From positions 1 to 64,000 of the forward strand of contig SUVB01000050.1 of NCBI GenBank assembly GCA_015062205.1: DNA of 64,000 nucleotides. The letters are read 5' to 3'. This DNA comes from Desulfovibrio desulfuricans (GTDB taxonomy: Bacteria > Desulfobacterota > Desulfovibrionia > Desulfovibrionales > Desulfovibrionaceae). A program made the position numbers and the translations under genes. Position 1 is the stretch's first letter. Each line of letters starts with the position of its first letter. The notes under the pieces are model-generated. The model did no database searches. It saw only the letters and a program-made list of their open reading frames with translations, and was not told the origin of the DNA. This document shows positions 37,641-47,065 of the stretch, piece by piece.

Positions 37641-38047
37641 TACTGCCTCCCAAACTTTGTTGATATTGTCGATTGCCGCAACTGCGGCAATCGATATGCC
37701 CGCCGCATTGCCGGCCCGGGCGGGAATCTCCAAGCCCGGAGACGGCAACAGCTTTTCAATACCCGTGTTTGCGAAAAACCGCAAGATGTAAATAACAAAG
37801 GGACGCAAAGACCGCCGTGCCGCAGCAACATGCCGGCTATCGGGCATGCGGTTTCCCGGTCAGGCCTGCCCCTAAAGCCCTCCGGATTCAGTCCCCCGCC
37901 CGCCTGCGGTGAGACATGGCTGCCGTCGCAACCTGTTGAAACCACGGCATGGCGGGACGCCTGCGGTATCCATCAGGCCTCATGGCACAGGCGGCACATC
38001 TGCCCGCGGAAAAAAGCCAGCGTGCGGATTGGAGCCGGACGCCGCAT
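37641..38047. other. Spacer between motB and VWA-OmpA gene
   Basis: About 400 bases without a convincing gene. It holds the 26-base palindrome at 37669-37694 in the leader of the VWA-OmpA gene. An AT-rich patch around 37785-37805 may include its promoter. No T-tailed terminator was found directly after motB. No recognisable RNA gene. Confidence 0.4.
37669..37694. promoter_or_regulatory. Perfect 26-base palindromic hairpin in VWA-OmpA leader
   Basis: A perfect 12-bp inverted repeat TCGATTGCCGCA / TGCGGCAATCGA with a 2-base centre, 29 bases upstream of the VWA-OmpA start codon. It has no T-run, so it is not a terminator. A dimeric repressor operator or an mRNA-stabilising 5' hairpin are the two likely roles. 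Confidence 0.6.
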
Positions 38048-38755
38048 TCAGTACACGACGCTGTACGACATGACCTCGGGCCGGTGGAAATAAAATTCCA
38101 CGCGGCGGTTCATGGCGCGGCTCTGTTCGTCAATGCCGGGCTTGAGAGGACGGGTGTCGCCGTAGCTCACGGCGCGCATGCGCGTGGGCTTGATGCCGCG
38201 CTCCGCCAGGTAGTGCACCATGGCCGAGGCGCGCGCGCCCGAAAGCTCCCAGGCCGAGGGGTAGGGAGGCTTGGCCTCCATGCTGTCCGCATGTCCGCGC
38301 ACCACGAGGTAGAGGTTGTACTCGTTCATCAGCTTCTGCACGTCGCTGAGAATCTTCTGCCCCTCGGGCAGCAGCTGGACGCCGCCGGCCGGGAACAGAA
38401 CGTCCGAATTGATGCGCAGCTGGATGCCCACGTCGTCGGCGCTGATGCCCGACGCGCTCTGCGGCACGGCATCGGCCATGAGCATCTGCTTGATCTTCTG
38501 CGCGATGGCGTAGTGGGATTTCTCCACCTCGCTGATTTTCAGGTCACGGGCGTCAATCTTGTCCGTATTCTGGATGAAGGGATTGTTGGAGACGGGCGAC
38601 GTGGCGCTGGAATCAAAATTGCGCTCGCCCCGGAAATACGCGGCCAGCCCGGCCTTCGTCTCGGGCGGGACCATGTTCAGTATCCACATGAGAAGGAAAA
38701 AGGCCATCATGGCCGTCACAAAGTCGGCATAGGCAACTTTCCATGCGCCGCCCAT
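38048..38755 (-). CDS. motB: Flagellar motor stator protein MotB
   Basis: A 235-residue stator subunit. A single N-terminal helix with the proton-channel Asp (VAYADFVTAMMAFFLLMW, Asp 11) is followed by a plug/linker region and a C-terminal OmpA-like peptidoglycan-binding domain (LYLVVRGHADSMEAK, AMNRRVEFYF). Four to six stators anchor to the cell wall around the flagellar motor. The ATG at 38755 has GGAGG 6 bases upstream; in-frame ATGs at 38776 and 38794 would add 7 or 13 residues. It lies 269 bases downstream of motA rather than overlapping it. Confidence 0.94.
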   Translation of the reverse strand: MGGAWKVAYADFVTAMMAFFLLMWILNMVPPETKAGLAAYFRGERNFDSSATSPVSNNPFIQNTDKIDARDLKISEVEKSHYAIAQKIKQMLMADAVPQSASGISADDVGIQLRINSDVLFPAGGVQLLPEGQKILSDVQKLMNEYNLYLVVRGHADSMEAKPPYPSAWELSGARASAMVHYLAERGIKPTRMRAVSYGDTRPLKPGIDEQSRAMNRRVEFYFHRPEVMSYSVVY

Positions 38756-38775
38756 AGGGGCCTCCTGATGGTTGC

Positions 38776-38796
38776 GCATGCGGCAGAGCCGCATGC
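38776..38796 (-). promoter_or_regulatory. Leader hairpin upstream of motB start
   Basis: A perfect 9-bp stem GCATGCGGC / GCCGCATGC with a 3-base loop, just before the motB ribosome-binding site. It contains or abuts the two alternative upstream ATGs. It could modulate motB translation. Confidence 0.45.
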
Positions 38797-38835
38797 CGTT
38801 GGGCGCTATGCTGACCGCATGCGCGCCATGCCGTC

Positions 38836-38864
38836 ACCATAGCGCATATTCCGCGCCGACGCAA
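38836..38864 (-). promoter_or_regulatory. Candidate sigma-70-like promoter for motB
   Basis: On the minus strand TTGCGT and TATGGT are separated by 17 bases (3 of 6 and 4 of 6 matches), about 80 bases before the motB start. It would allow motB to be transcribed independently of motA. Confidence 0.3.
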
Positions 38865-38948
38865 AACAGGCTGCGGGGCGGCATTCCGCCCTGCCGCAGC
38901 GGGGAAGCGCCCTTCCCCCGGCCGCAGCAACGTTGCCCGCTGTCCCGT

Positions 38949-38984
38949 AAAAAACAAAAGGCGCAACGGAGCGGCCCGCGCGCC
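38949..38984 (-). terminator. Terminator-like element after motA
   Basis: On the minus strand a short stem GGCGC / GCGCC with a GC-rich 15-base loop is followed by TTTTGTTTTTT, about 40 bases past the motA stop. The stem is short but the T-tract is strong. It would reduce motA-to-motB readthrough. Confidence 0.5.
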
Positions 38985-39024
38985 TCCTTGCCGGAACACG
39001 CCCGGCCAAACTGCGCGGCACGGC

Positions 39025-39873
39025 CTAGCCGCTCTTGAGCTTCTCCTCCATCTCGGAAAAGGCCGGACGGAAGGGATAGGGGATGGCGCGGCGGCCGTAC
39101 TCCACGGCGATCAGCGGCGTGGAGCCGCGAATGGCGGCGGCCACGGCCTCCTTGATGGCGTGATAGTAAAAATGCTCCTCGGCGGCGAAGTTCTCCAGCT
39201 TGGAACCCATGGGGCCGAAAAAGCCGTAACAGGCCAGAATGCCTAGGAAGGTGCCCACCATGGCCGCGCCGATGTGGTGGCCCAGCACTTCCGGCGGCTC
39301 GTTGATCTTGCCCATGGTCACGACGACGCCGATAACGCAGGCCACAATGCCCATGCCGGGCAGGGATTCGGCCATGTGTGAAACGGAATGCGCGGGCAGC
39401 AGGCTTTCTTCCTGAATGGTTTCAATGTCCAGATCCATAAGGCTGTCGATGTCCGCCGGGTCGCCGGTGGTCAGGTAGACGCGCAGAGTATCCCCTATGA
39501 AGTTGATGACCGTGGTGTTTTTGGAAATATTGGGATATTTGGTGAAGATGGGGCTGGATTCCGGCTTTTCCACATCGCTTTCAATGCTGATCACGCCGTC
39601 GCGGTGCATCTTGGAGAACAGGGCATAGAGCAGGGCCAGCGTTTCCAGATACCGGGTCTTGCTGGAGCCGGGGTCGGCGAACAGACGTTTCAGGCTTTTA
39701 AGGATGAGCCCGAAGGTGTACTTGGTCTGCCCGGCAAAAAACGCGCCCAGACCACTGCCCAGAATGATGAGAAGTTCGGCGGGCTGCACCATCACGCCCC
39801 AGTCGCCGTGGGACATGGTATAACCCCCGGCCACGCAGCCGCAGACGATGATGATGCCTATAAGTAAATACAT
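39025..39873 (-). CDS. motA: Flagellar motor stator protein MotA
   Basis: A 282-residue inner-membrane stator protein with four predicted helices: LIGIIIVCGCVAGGYTMSH, LLIILGSGLGAFFAG, and the pair GIVACVIGVVVTMG and AMVGTFLGILACYGFFGP. The cytoplasmic loop carries the basic and acidic residues that contact FliG. With MotB it conducts protons to drive flagellar rotation. The ATG at 39873 is the family start. A sigma-28-like promoter lies 45 bases upstream. Confidence 0.95.
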   Translation of the reverse strand: MYLLIGIIIVCGCVAGGYTMSHGDWGVMVQPAELLIILGSGLGAFFAGQTKYTFGLILKSLKRLFADPGSSKTRYLETLALLYALFSKMHRDGVISIESDVEKPESSPIFTKYPNISKNTTVINFIGDTLRVYLTTGDPADIDSLMDLDIETIQEESLLPAHSVSHMAESLPGMGIVACVIGVVVTMGKINEPPEVLGHHIGAAMVGTFLGILACYGFFGPMGSKLENFAAEEHFYYHAIKEAVAAAIRGSTPLIAVEYGRRAIPYPFRPAFSEMEEKLKSG

Positions 39874-40384
39874 TGCCGTACCTGTGGATTCAAACGCCGA
39901 AATGCAACCTGATGTTCTCAACGTCCGGCGAGCCGAAATCTTTAGAGCGGATCCAGCGGACTCGTAGAGCGGATTCCCCTGAACAAGGGATGCGCCCCCA
40001 TCCGCTCCCGTCCCGCCCCAAAAACACACGTCGGCGGCACGCCCCGGCAGCCGGGGCACGCAGACCGCAGGCCCGCGCGCCAAGCAGGCGCACCCCGAAG
40101 GCGGAAGCGGCAGGCGCACGGCTCGTCGGGATCGTCGCACATGATCATTTCTTTATACGCTATCATGTCGCCCGACATACCGCAATGCCGCGACTGTATT
40201 ATGAGACTGATGTTTTTATTGATCTTTTTCCTACAAACATCGTACCTGCGCGAAAAAAATTTTCTGCTTTTCACCAGAAAGGCGCATGCCGCACCGGAAG
40301 ATTCGCCATAGCAATGGAATGCTTCCGCCGTCCGTGTGCGCTGTCGAAAAATTTTCCGCAGCGCGACGGGGGGAGCAGGAACGG
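39874..40384. other. AT-richer spacer between AsmA gene and motA
   Basis: About 510 bases, with 40141-40280 clearly more AT-rich than the surroundings. It includes the sigma-28-like promoter (39918-39944) and an A/T-tract around 40250-40262. A GCGCTG/CAGCGC stem at 40338-40364 follows the AsmA stop. A 110-residue minus-strand frame starting with GTG at 40274 has no family resemblance or good ribosome-binding site and is not called. Confidence 0.4.
39918..39944 (-). promoter_or_regulatory. Sigma-28 (FliA)-like promoter upstream of motA
   Basis: On the minus strand TAAAGATT - 11 bases - GACGTTGA matches the flagellar consensus TAAAGTTT-N11-GCCGATAA at 7 of 8 and 5 of 8 positions with exact spacing. 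It lies 45 bases before the motA ATG, as expected for a class 3 motility gene. Confidence 0.45.
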
Positions 40385-42433
40385 TCAGCGCCCCAGGATG
40401 CCCCGGATCAGATCGCCCGCGCCCCGCGCCCCCTGATCAAGCAGCGATCCCGCGCCCCCGGCGGCGCCCTGCCCCGCGCTCCGGCCCGCATCCGGCAGCA
40501 CGCCGGGCAGAGCCTTGGCCATATCCAGCGCGAAGCGCGGGTCCACGCCGAAGGCTATGTTGTCCAGCGGGCCGTGCGCGGTCACGGGGATGGTCATCCC
40601 CAGGGTCGTAACATTCATAACGGCGTCCAGCCGGTTGCCGGGCAGGCTGACGCGGGCCTTGCCCGCCCCCTTGAGGCCGGATGAGGTCACGGTGACGGGC
40701 GCGGCGTCCACAATGCCCTTCCGCGCCGCAAAGGGCGCGCGCACGCTGTCAAACCTGTCGGGCAGGGACTTGCCCGCGAGCGCGGACGCGCCGGACAGGG
40801 CCGCCAGAGCCGGAACGTGCAGACGGCGGATTGTCACCGTGCCGCGCCCCGCCAGGCTGGCGCGCACGGCATCGGGATCCGAGCAGCGCATGGTCAGGTC
40901 AGCGTCCAGACCGATCACGCCGTCAGCCGCGCGTGTCTTGCCCAGCGCCTCCAGCAGCGGCCCCAGCAGGATGTCCGAGGCGACGCCCCTGACGGCGCAG
41001 GTCTGCGCGGGCACGTCCAGACTGCCCGCGGCCTTGACAGTGCCGCCGCTCAACCTGCAGGAAAATCCTTCCAGCGCGTAGTGTCCGTCCCGCCCCCTGA
41101 CGCGCGCCGCCATATCCTTGACGGACAAGCCGCCCCGGCGCACTTCCGCCACGGCAAGGCGCATGTCCACTTCCGGCAGGCCTGTCGCCCCCCCATGCGC
41201 GGCGCGTCCTCCGGAGGCCCCGGCCGCACGCGCGCCGGCAGCCGGTGCGGCGGGGCCGGCATCCTTCCCCGGCGCGTCCGGCGTTCCGGGCAAGGGCAGA
41301 TAGTCGTCCAGCCGGATCGAGCCGACGCGCATCTCCCCGGTGACGGCAAGAGGGCCGTTGTCGCGCGGGCGCACACCCAACTCCCCCTGCAGACTGATGC
41401 CGTCAAGGCGCATATCCAGCCTGTCCAGCCGCAGCCCCGTGTCCGGCGCATAGCGCAGCAGCGATTTCAGGCGCAACTCATCCCGGACATCCCGGGGCGC
41501 GGCCTTGAGCGGATGCCCGAACAGCGCGGCCAGTCGACGCGGCGAACCCTCCAGTTCCACGGAACCCGCAAATGCGGGCGGTTGCAGCGAGCCCTCGCCC
41601 GCCAGGCCCAGCCGGGCCTGCGGCGTCGCAAGCCATGCCTTGTCCAGACGCAGGCGCAGACCTTCAAGCCGCAGCTCGCCCTCGCAGCTCAGCTGCATCG
41701 GCCCGGCCTTGCCGGACAACCTGCCTGAAAGGGGCGTGAGCGTGAGCGAGGTCTGCCGGAAGGCCAGCGCGCCGCGCGCATAACGCAGCCGGGACGAGAG
41801 GGCCATGGTGCCCGTGGTTGCCCGCACGGCGCCGTTTGCCGCAGGTTCCTGCAGCGCAAAGGAAAAATCGCACTGCGCCGCAGCTTCCGCGCCGTCGCGC
41901 AGATTCTCCACGGAGAGGTTCACGTCGTCCGCCCGCAGCACGCGCCCTGCGGCATCCACATAGCGTACGGAACCCTGACGCAGCACCAGGCGTTTCAGTT
42001 CCAAGGGCAGGGCGTCCGGCAGGGGCTGCGGCGCGTCGTTCACGGCGCCCGCCGCCGGAGATGCGGCCGCGTTTTCAGCCTCGCCGCTGGGGCGCAGTTC
42101 CAGCGCAGGACCATCCAGACGCACCTCGCGCACCACGACGGAGCCGGAAAGCAGCGGCGCCAGTTCCAGTTGCGCCATGCCGCTCCTGACGGAAAGGGCC
42201 ATGCCCCGCCCGGCGGCCGGATCGCCCCAGACGGCCTGCCCGAAACGCACGCCCGGCGGGAAAAAGGATATGCGCGGAGGCTCGCTGAAACGCAAGGGCC
42301 GGCCCGTGGCCGCCGCCGTGGCCTCGGCAATGCGGTTGACGACGAACTCTGCGTCCACACGGCTGAGCAGCACGGCGGCCGCCACGACGAGGCCCGCCAC
42401 AATGCCCAGCATCCACAGCGCAATACGTTTCAT
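40385..42433 (-). CDS. AsmA-family envelope protein
   Basis: A 682-residue protein with an N-terminal membrane anchor ([18 protein letters not shown]) and the AsmA N-terminal motif [21 protein letters not shown]. The long beta-rich body and the C-terminal half ([38 protein letters not shown]) match AsmA. These proteins are bridge-like periplasmic structures implicated in phospholipid or outer-membrane assembly. A Pro/Ala/Gly-rich linker sits in the middle (about residues 390-415). The ATG at 42433 gives the proper anchor. Confidence 0.85.
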   Translation of the reverse strand: MKRIALWMLGIVAGLVVAAAVLLSRVDAEFVVNRIAEATAAATGRPLRFSEPPRISFFPPGVRFGQAVWGDPAAGRGMALSVRSGMAQLELAPLLSGSVVVREVRLDGPALELRPSGEAENAAASPAAGAVNDAPQPLPDALPLELKRLVLRQGSVRYVDAAGRVLRADDVNLSVENLRDGAEAAAQCDFSFALQEPAANGAVRATTGTMALSSRLRYARGALAFRQTSLTLTPLSGRLSGKAGPMQLSCEGELRLEGLRLRLDKAWLATPQARLGLAGEGSLQPPAFAGSVELEGSPRRLAALFGHPLKAAPRDVRDELRLKSLLRYAPDTGLRLDRLDMRLDGISLQGELGVRPRDNGPLAVTGEMRVGSIRLDDYLPLPGTPDAPGKDAGPAAPAAGARAAGASGGRAAHGGATGLPEVDMRLAVAEVRRGGLSVKDMAARVRGRDGHYALEGFSCRLSGGTVKAAGSLDVPAQTCAVRGVASDILLGPLLEALGKTRAADGVIGLDADLTMRCSDPDAVRASLAGRGTVTIRRLHVPALAALSGASALAGKSLPDRFDSVRAPFAARKGIVDAAPVTVTSSGLKGAGKARVSLPGNRLDAVMNVTTLGMTIPVTAHGPLDNIAFGVDPRFALDMAKALPGVLPDAGRSAGQGAAGGAGSLLDQGARGAGDLIRGILGR

Positions 42434-42600
42434 GCCCTCTCCGAAGGTTCCGCCTCCCGGCAGGTTTGGTCTTCCGGGTAGCGCCCGCCGGAAAAACCGT
42501 ACGGGCACAGGTGTTATACGAAAAGCCTTCCCGCAGCGCAAGCCGTGCGCCGCTTCCGGGCGGGGATGACGGGCGCGCGTCTTTGCGCTACACATCCGCA

Positions 42601-44244
42601 ATGGATGCCATCCCCCCCTGCCCGGCCTGCGCGCCCGCCCCTGCACGGGGCCGGACGCGCGGCCTGCCCCCGGCCCTGATGTTTCAGGGCACGTGTTCCA
42701 ACGCGGGCAAGAGTCTGCTCACGGCGGCCCTGTGCCGTCTGCTGGCGCGGCGCGGCCTGCGTGTGGCCCCCTTCAAGGCGCAGAACATGGCGCTCAATTC
42801 CTTTGTGACCGCCGACGGCAAAGAAATGGGGCGCGCCCAGGCGCTCCAGGCGGCCGCCTGCGGGCTCGCGGCAGACGTGCGCATGAATCCCGTGCTGCTC
42901 AAGCCCACATCGGACACGGGCTCGCAGGTCATCGTGCTCGGCAGGCCCGTGGGCCGCATGCGCGTGGACGCCTATCTGCGCTACAAGCCCCAGGCATGGG
43001 CAGCCGTGCGCCGCGCCTACCGCAGTCTGGCGGCCGAGGTCGACGTCATGGTGCTGGAAGGGGCGGGCAGCCCGGCAGAAATCAACCTCCGGCAACACGA
43101 CATCGTCAATATGCGCATGGCGCGTTACGCCGGGGCGCAGGTGCTGCTGGTGGCCGACATTGACCGGGGCGGCGCCTTCGCCGCGCTGGCCGGAACCATG
43201 GCGCTGCTGACGCGGGCCGACAGGGCGCGGGTGGCGGGGTTTGTCCTCAACAAATTCCGGGGAGACGCGACCCTGCTCGACCCGGCGCTGGAGGCCGTCA
43301 GCCGCCGCACGGGCAAGCCCTTTCTGGGGGTGGTGCCCATGCTGGAGGATCTGCGCCTGCCGGAAGAGGATTCCGTGAACTTCAAGGCGGGGCTGACCCC
43401 GGGCCTGTGGACAGGCGGCGCGGAAGGCGACGACCCGCAGGTGGACATTGTCGTGCCCGATCTGCCCCATATCAGCAACGCCACGGATCTGGACGCGCTG
43501 CGCGCCGAACCGGGCGTGCGCCTGCGCATCGTGCGCCGCGCCGCGCAGTGGGGCGCGCCGCATCTGGCGCTCCTGCCGGGCAGCCGCAACACGGCGGAAG
43601 ATGTGCGCTGGCTGCGCCGCACCGGTCTTGCGACATGCCTCCGCGACTTCGCAAGGCGCTGTCTTGACGAGGGGCGCGGCATGCTGGGGGGCATTTGCGG
43701 CGGCCTGCAGATGCTCGGCATGGCCATCGACGATCCGCTGACGCTGGAGGCCGGAGGCAGCGAGCCGGGTCTGCGCCTCCTGCCCCTGCGCACAAGCCTG
43801 CGGGCCGACAAGCGCCTGCGCCGGGTTGCGGGGCAAGTGGATGCGGCACTTGCCGGAGGCAGGCAAAATTTGCCCGTGCGCGGCTATGAGATCCACCACG
43901 GCATCACCGCGCGGGTGGACGCGCCCACCCGCGCGGCGACAGGAACAGACCTGCGCCCTGTCCTGCGCGACGCCGCCGGGAACGAACTGGGCTGGGGACT
44001 CTGCGACGCCGCGGGACGCGCCCGCATCTGGGGCACATATATGCACGGCCTGTTTGACGCGGACGGTTTCCGTCACAGCCTGCTCGACGCCCTCCGACGC
44101 GAGGCGGGCCTGCCCGCAGTTCCCGGCGCGCCCTACAGTCTGGGGCCGGAGCTGGACCGTCTGGCCGACGCGGTGGAGCAGGCGCTGGACATGTCCGCCG
44201 TCTGCGCGCTGCTGGGCATGGAGCAGCGCGTCGCCCCCGCGTAG
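42601..44244 (+). CDS. cobQ: Cobyric acid synthase
   Basis: A 547-residue enzyme amidating adenosylcobyrinic a,c-diamide in cobalamin synthesis. The N-terminal dethiobiotin-synthetase-like ATP domain has [20 protein letters not shown]. The C-terminal class I glutaminase domain has the nucleophile in [11 protein letters not shown] and the His in GTYMHGLFD. An extra 26 residues precede MFQGTCSN compared with many homologues and no good ribosome-binding site is seen near the ATG at 42601, so the true start may be the ATG at 42679. Confidence 0.93.
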   Translation: MDAIPPCPACAPAPARGRTRGLPPALMFQGTCSNAGKSLLTAALCRLLARRGLRVAPFKAQNMALNSFVTADGKEMGRAQALQAAACGLAADVRMNPVLLKPTSDTGSQVIVLGRPVGRMRVDAYLRYKPQAWAAVRRAYRSLAAEVDVMVLEGAGSPAEINLRQHDIVNMRMARYAGAQVLLVADIDRGGAFAALAGTMALLTRADRARVAGFVLNKFRGDATLLDPALEAVSRRTGKPFLGVVPMLEDLRLPEEDSVNFKAGLTPGLWTGGAEGDDPQVDIVVPDLPHISNATDLDALRAEPGVRLRIVRRAAQWGAPHLALLPGSRNTAEDVRWLRRTGLATCLRDFARRCLDEGRGMLGGICGGLQMLGMAIDDPLTLEAGGSEPGLRLLPLRTSLRADKRLRRVAGQVDAALAGGRQNLPVRGYEIHHGITARVDAPTRAATGTDLRPVLRDAAGNELGWGLCDAAGRARIWGTYMHGLFDADGFRHSLLDALRREAGLPAVPGAPYSLGPELDRLADAVEQALDMSAVCALLGMEQRVAPA

Positions 44245-44248
44245 GGAG

Positions 44249-44809
44249 CTATGCCGCCAGCGCCGCCAGTTCCCGCGCGCCGTGATGGTCGGGAGCGTCG
44301 CGCAGCACCGCGTCAATGTGCTGCCGGGCCTGCGCGTTGCGACCCAGAAAGATGAGGCAGCCCGCCAGGGTGAGGCGCACGGCTTCGGATTCCGTGCCCG
44401 AGGCCAGCGCCTTTTCCAAGCGGGGCAGAATCTCGTCCACCCGGCCGAGGCGATAGGCCTCGCGCACAAGCCCGTTGAGCGCCACCATGTTGTCGCAGCG
44501 TCTGCTCAGGGCCAGCATGAAGTAGTCGAACGCCATCAGGTGATTGCCCTGCTCCATGGCGACGAGGGCGATACCGCACAGGGCCTTGTCGGAACATTCC
44601 AGTTCGGCGGCCTTCCAGTACAGCACCAGGGCCTTGTCCAGTTCGCCGCGCTGCACGGCCACCGTGGCCAGGCCGAGGTAGGGTTCGGCGCTCTGCGCGT
44701 CGGCATTGGCGGCCCGAAGATAGTATTCCCCGGCCTTGTCCCATTCGCCCATGTGCAGGCAGCTCTCGCCCAGTTCCCTGTTGCAGTTGAAAATTGTCGC
44801 GGTATTCAT
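44249..44809 (-). CDS. Tetratricopeptide-repeat protein
   Basis: A 186-residue, mostly helical protein with about four to five TPR units: LGESCLHMGEWDKAGEYYLRAA, AEPYLGLATVAVQRGELDKAL, ALCGIALVAMEQGNHLMAF and EAVRLTLAGCLIFLGRNAQA (each cited in part). No signal peptide, so it is probably cytoplasmic and mediates protein contacts. It converges on cobQ with 4 bases between stops. Function unknown. Confidence 0.85.
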   Translation of the reverse strand: MNTATIFNCNRELGESCLHMGEWDKAGEYYLRAANADAQSAEPYLGLATVAVQRGELDKALVLYWKAAELECSDKALCGIALVAMEQGNHLMAFDYFMLALSRRCDNMVALNGLVREAYRLGRVDEILPRLEKALASGTESEAVRLTLAGCLIFLGRNAQARQHIDAVLRDAPDHHGARELAALAA

Positions 44810-45022
44810 GGCGTCCTCTTCATGTGCGCATGCGGTTGCAGGTGGTGATGGCGCAAAACGCGCCCGCCGCCATGAATTTATGCAGAAAATGTGCCATATA
44901 GAAAAACATTAGAAAATACGGAACAGCAGCACCCTGTCCGACGGAATATTGTCACGGCACGGCGCCGGGGACGGCAACAGGGAGACATCCGCCGGCGCTG
45001 CATGCCGGACAGGGGCGCGGCG

Positions 45023-45949
45023 TCAGTTCCGCACCCGCGCCGGACGGGCGGCCCCGCGCCACTGGCTCAGCAGCACACCCGCCAGGATCAGCGCGGCCCC
45101 GCCGTACTGGGCGGGGAGCAGGCGCTCGTCCAGAAAGACCGCGCCGCAGAGCAGGGCGAACACGGGGATGAGGTTCACGTAGGCGGCGGCCCCCCCGGCC
45201 GAGAGCCGCTTGACTCCGAAATTGTACAGTCCGTATCCGGCAAAGGTCACGACGCCGCCAAGGTAGACGACGCAGGCCCAGGGCAGCCAGACAGGGAATT
45301 CCCTGCCCAGTGAAAGCTCTGCCCCGGGTTGCGGCGCCAACAGGGCCGACAGGCAAAAAAAGACCATGCCCACGGCCGACTGCACGGCGGTGATGGTCAT
45401 GGCGCCGTACACGCCGGAGAGATGACGGGCCAGCACGGTGTATCCGGCGGCACAGCACATGGCCAGGCCCTCCAGCGCATTGCCCAGCAGGGGATCTACG
45501 GCCTTTTCGCCGGATTCGGCGGCCAGCGTCAGCCAGATCACGCCGGTCACGGCCAGCGCAAAGCCGGCCCACATGCGCGCCCCGGCCTGCTCGCGCAGGA
45601 AAACAAAGGCCGCCGCCGCCACCAGCAGGGGCAGCAGGGAAGTGATCATGCCCGCCTGCGAGGCTGTGGTCAGCCGCAGGGCATGCGTTTCAAAGAGGAA
45701 ATACAGGCAGGGCTCGCACAGACCCATGAGAAGCAGCGCGCCCCAGCGGCCGCCGCTGCACAGTTCGCGCCATATGCGCGGCCACAGGGGCAGAAAAACC
45801 GCGCAGGCCACGGACATGCGGCCCGCCATGGTCTCCAGGGGGCTCAGGGCGGTCAGGGCCACGCGCAGGGCGGCAAAGGTGGAGCCCCAGAAGGCCATTG
45901 CCGTCAGCAGGGCCAGATGGGGCAGGAAACGTTGGAGAGCGGGGTGCAT
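45023..45949 (-). CDS. DMT-superfamily (EamA) transporter
   Basis: A 308-residue inner-membrane protein with ten predicted helices in two EamA repeats: ALLTAMAFWGSTFAALRVAL and LRLTTASQAGMITSLLPLL in the first, CCAAGYTVLARHLSGVYG and SAGGAAAYVNLIPVFALLCG in the second. These exporters move small metabolites or amino acids; the substrate cannot be told. It is divergent from the glycosyltransferase cluster. Confidence 0.9.
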   Translation of the reverse strand: MHPALQRFLPHLALLTAMAFWGSTFAALRVALTALSPLETMAGRMSVACAVFLPLWPRIWRELCSGGRWGALLLMGLCEPCLYFLFETHALRLTTASQAGMITSLLPLLVAAAAFVFLREQAGARMWAGFALAVTGVIWLTLAAESGEKAVDPLLGNALEGLAMCCAAGYTVLARHLSGVYGAMTITAVQSAVGMVFFCLSALLAPQPGAELSLGREFPVWLPWACVVYLGGVVTFAGYGLYNFGVKRLSAGGAAAYVNLIPVFALLCGAVFLDERLLPAQYGGAALILAGVLLSQWRGAARPARVRN

Positions 45950-46083
45950 GGCGGCAGGGCGGTTCCTCCTGACAGGTGTGAGGATGCTTTTTGCGGCAGC
46001 CTATGGTACAATGCGCAGGAGTTCAAGCCGTTGCGGCGGGAACGCCGCAGCCGGCAGGCGGCCCGGGAGGGAGACGGAGCGGC

Positions 46084-46920
46084 ATGAAGACGGTATTCTG
46101 CCTTGACGACAAGATTCGCTACCTGACCCTGCTCAAGGTGGCGGTGCGCTCCCTGCGCGCCGTGCAGGGGGAGGACGCGCCCTGCCTCTGCCTCTATGCC
46201 GGACAGGACAGGAGCATGCTCGACGCCCTCGCGGCGGAACGCATTCCCGTGGCGCGCTACACGCCGCGCCTTGACCCTTCGGGCTTCACGCCGCTGGGGC
46301 AGGCCTGCGCGGGCTGCTTCCTCAAGCTCGAACTGGCCCTTGTGCCCGAACTGGCTGACGACGACATGGCGCTCTACTGCGACACGGACGTTCTGTTCTA
46401 CCGCCCGCTGGACGAACTGTTCGCCCTGACTCCCCCCTACATGGGCATGGCCCGCGAATACACCGCGCCTTTCTATCACGAACACAAATCGCTTTCCTAC
46501 ATGCACCGGGGCGAGCGGTATACCGTGCCCATGCCCTTCCCCATTTGGACCTTTTCCAGCGGCGTCTCCCTGTTCAATCTGGCGCGCTTGCGCAAGCGCG
46601 GCCTTATCGACCATTTTCTCGCCTTCTGCGCCGAAAACGAGTCGCGCATCGGCAATCTGGACCAGTCCCTGCTCAACTATTTCTTCGGCAAGCGCATCAC
46701 GAGGCTCGACGACTGCTGGAACTGCCCCCCCTACCGCGAAGAGTGCCGCGACACGGCCCGCATCGTCCATTTCCACGGGCCGAAGCCGTGGGAAACGGGC
46801 AACACCGGCCTGACGGACCTGCGCATCAACCATTTTGACTACATGCGCGACGTGTGGATGGGCTACCTGACGCAGGAGGAGCGCGCGCTTGCCCGGAGTT
46901 TTTGCGGCGCGCGGGCCTGA
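46084..46920 (+). CDS. GT8-like glycosyltransferase
   Basis: A 278-residue protein with a GT-A fold pattern: the DxD metal site in ALYCDTDVLFYRPLDELF (Asp 100, 102), and later FPIWTFSSGVSLFNL, NLDQSLLNYFF and VHFHGPKPW, a typical GT8-like layout. It would transfer a sugar from a nucleotide donor; donor and acceptor are unknown. The ATG at 46084 is the first credible start. It heads the plus-strand envelope/chemotaxis cluster. Confidence 0.82.
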   Translation: MKTVFCLDDKIRYLTLLKVAVRSLRAVQGEDAPCLCLYAGQDRSMLDALAAERIPVARYTPRLDPSGFTPLGQACAGCFLKLELALVPELADDDMALYCDTDVLFYRPLDELFALTPPYMGMAREYTAPFYHEHKSLSYMHRGERYTVPMPFPIWTFSSGVSLFNLARLRKRGLIDHFLAFCAENESRIGNLDQSLLNYFFGKRITRLDDCWNCPPYREECRDTARIVHFHGPKPWETGNTGLTDLRINHFDYMRDVWMGYLTQEERALARSFCGARA

Positions 46921-46925
46921 AGTAT

Positions 46926-46955
46926 TTGACGCAGCAACCGATAAGGGAGTAGCTA
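46926..46955 (+). promoter_or_regulatory. Candidate promoter upstream of cheW
   Basis: TTGACG and TAGCTA are separated by 18 bases, about 110 bases before the cheW start and just past the glycosyltransferase stop. Match to sigma-70 is partial. Confidence 0.25.
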
Positions 46956-47065
46956 ACACGCTACGGCGTCGCACGAAGCCCTGCGGGCGCGGCTCTCCGG
47001 GCGGATTACCCCGCGGGAGACGACGAACCGCAGCAAAACACGCCGGATTACCAAGGGAGGCTTCC

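Noticed and set aside
42514..44469. Long minus-strand open frame antisense to cobQ
   Set aside because: Composition is a mirror of the high-GC cobQ codons, with no family motif and low-complexity His/Gln/Arg content; cobQ on the plus strand is clear.
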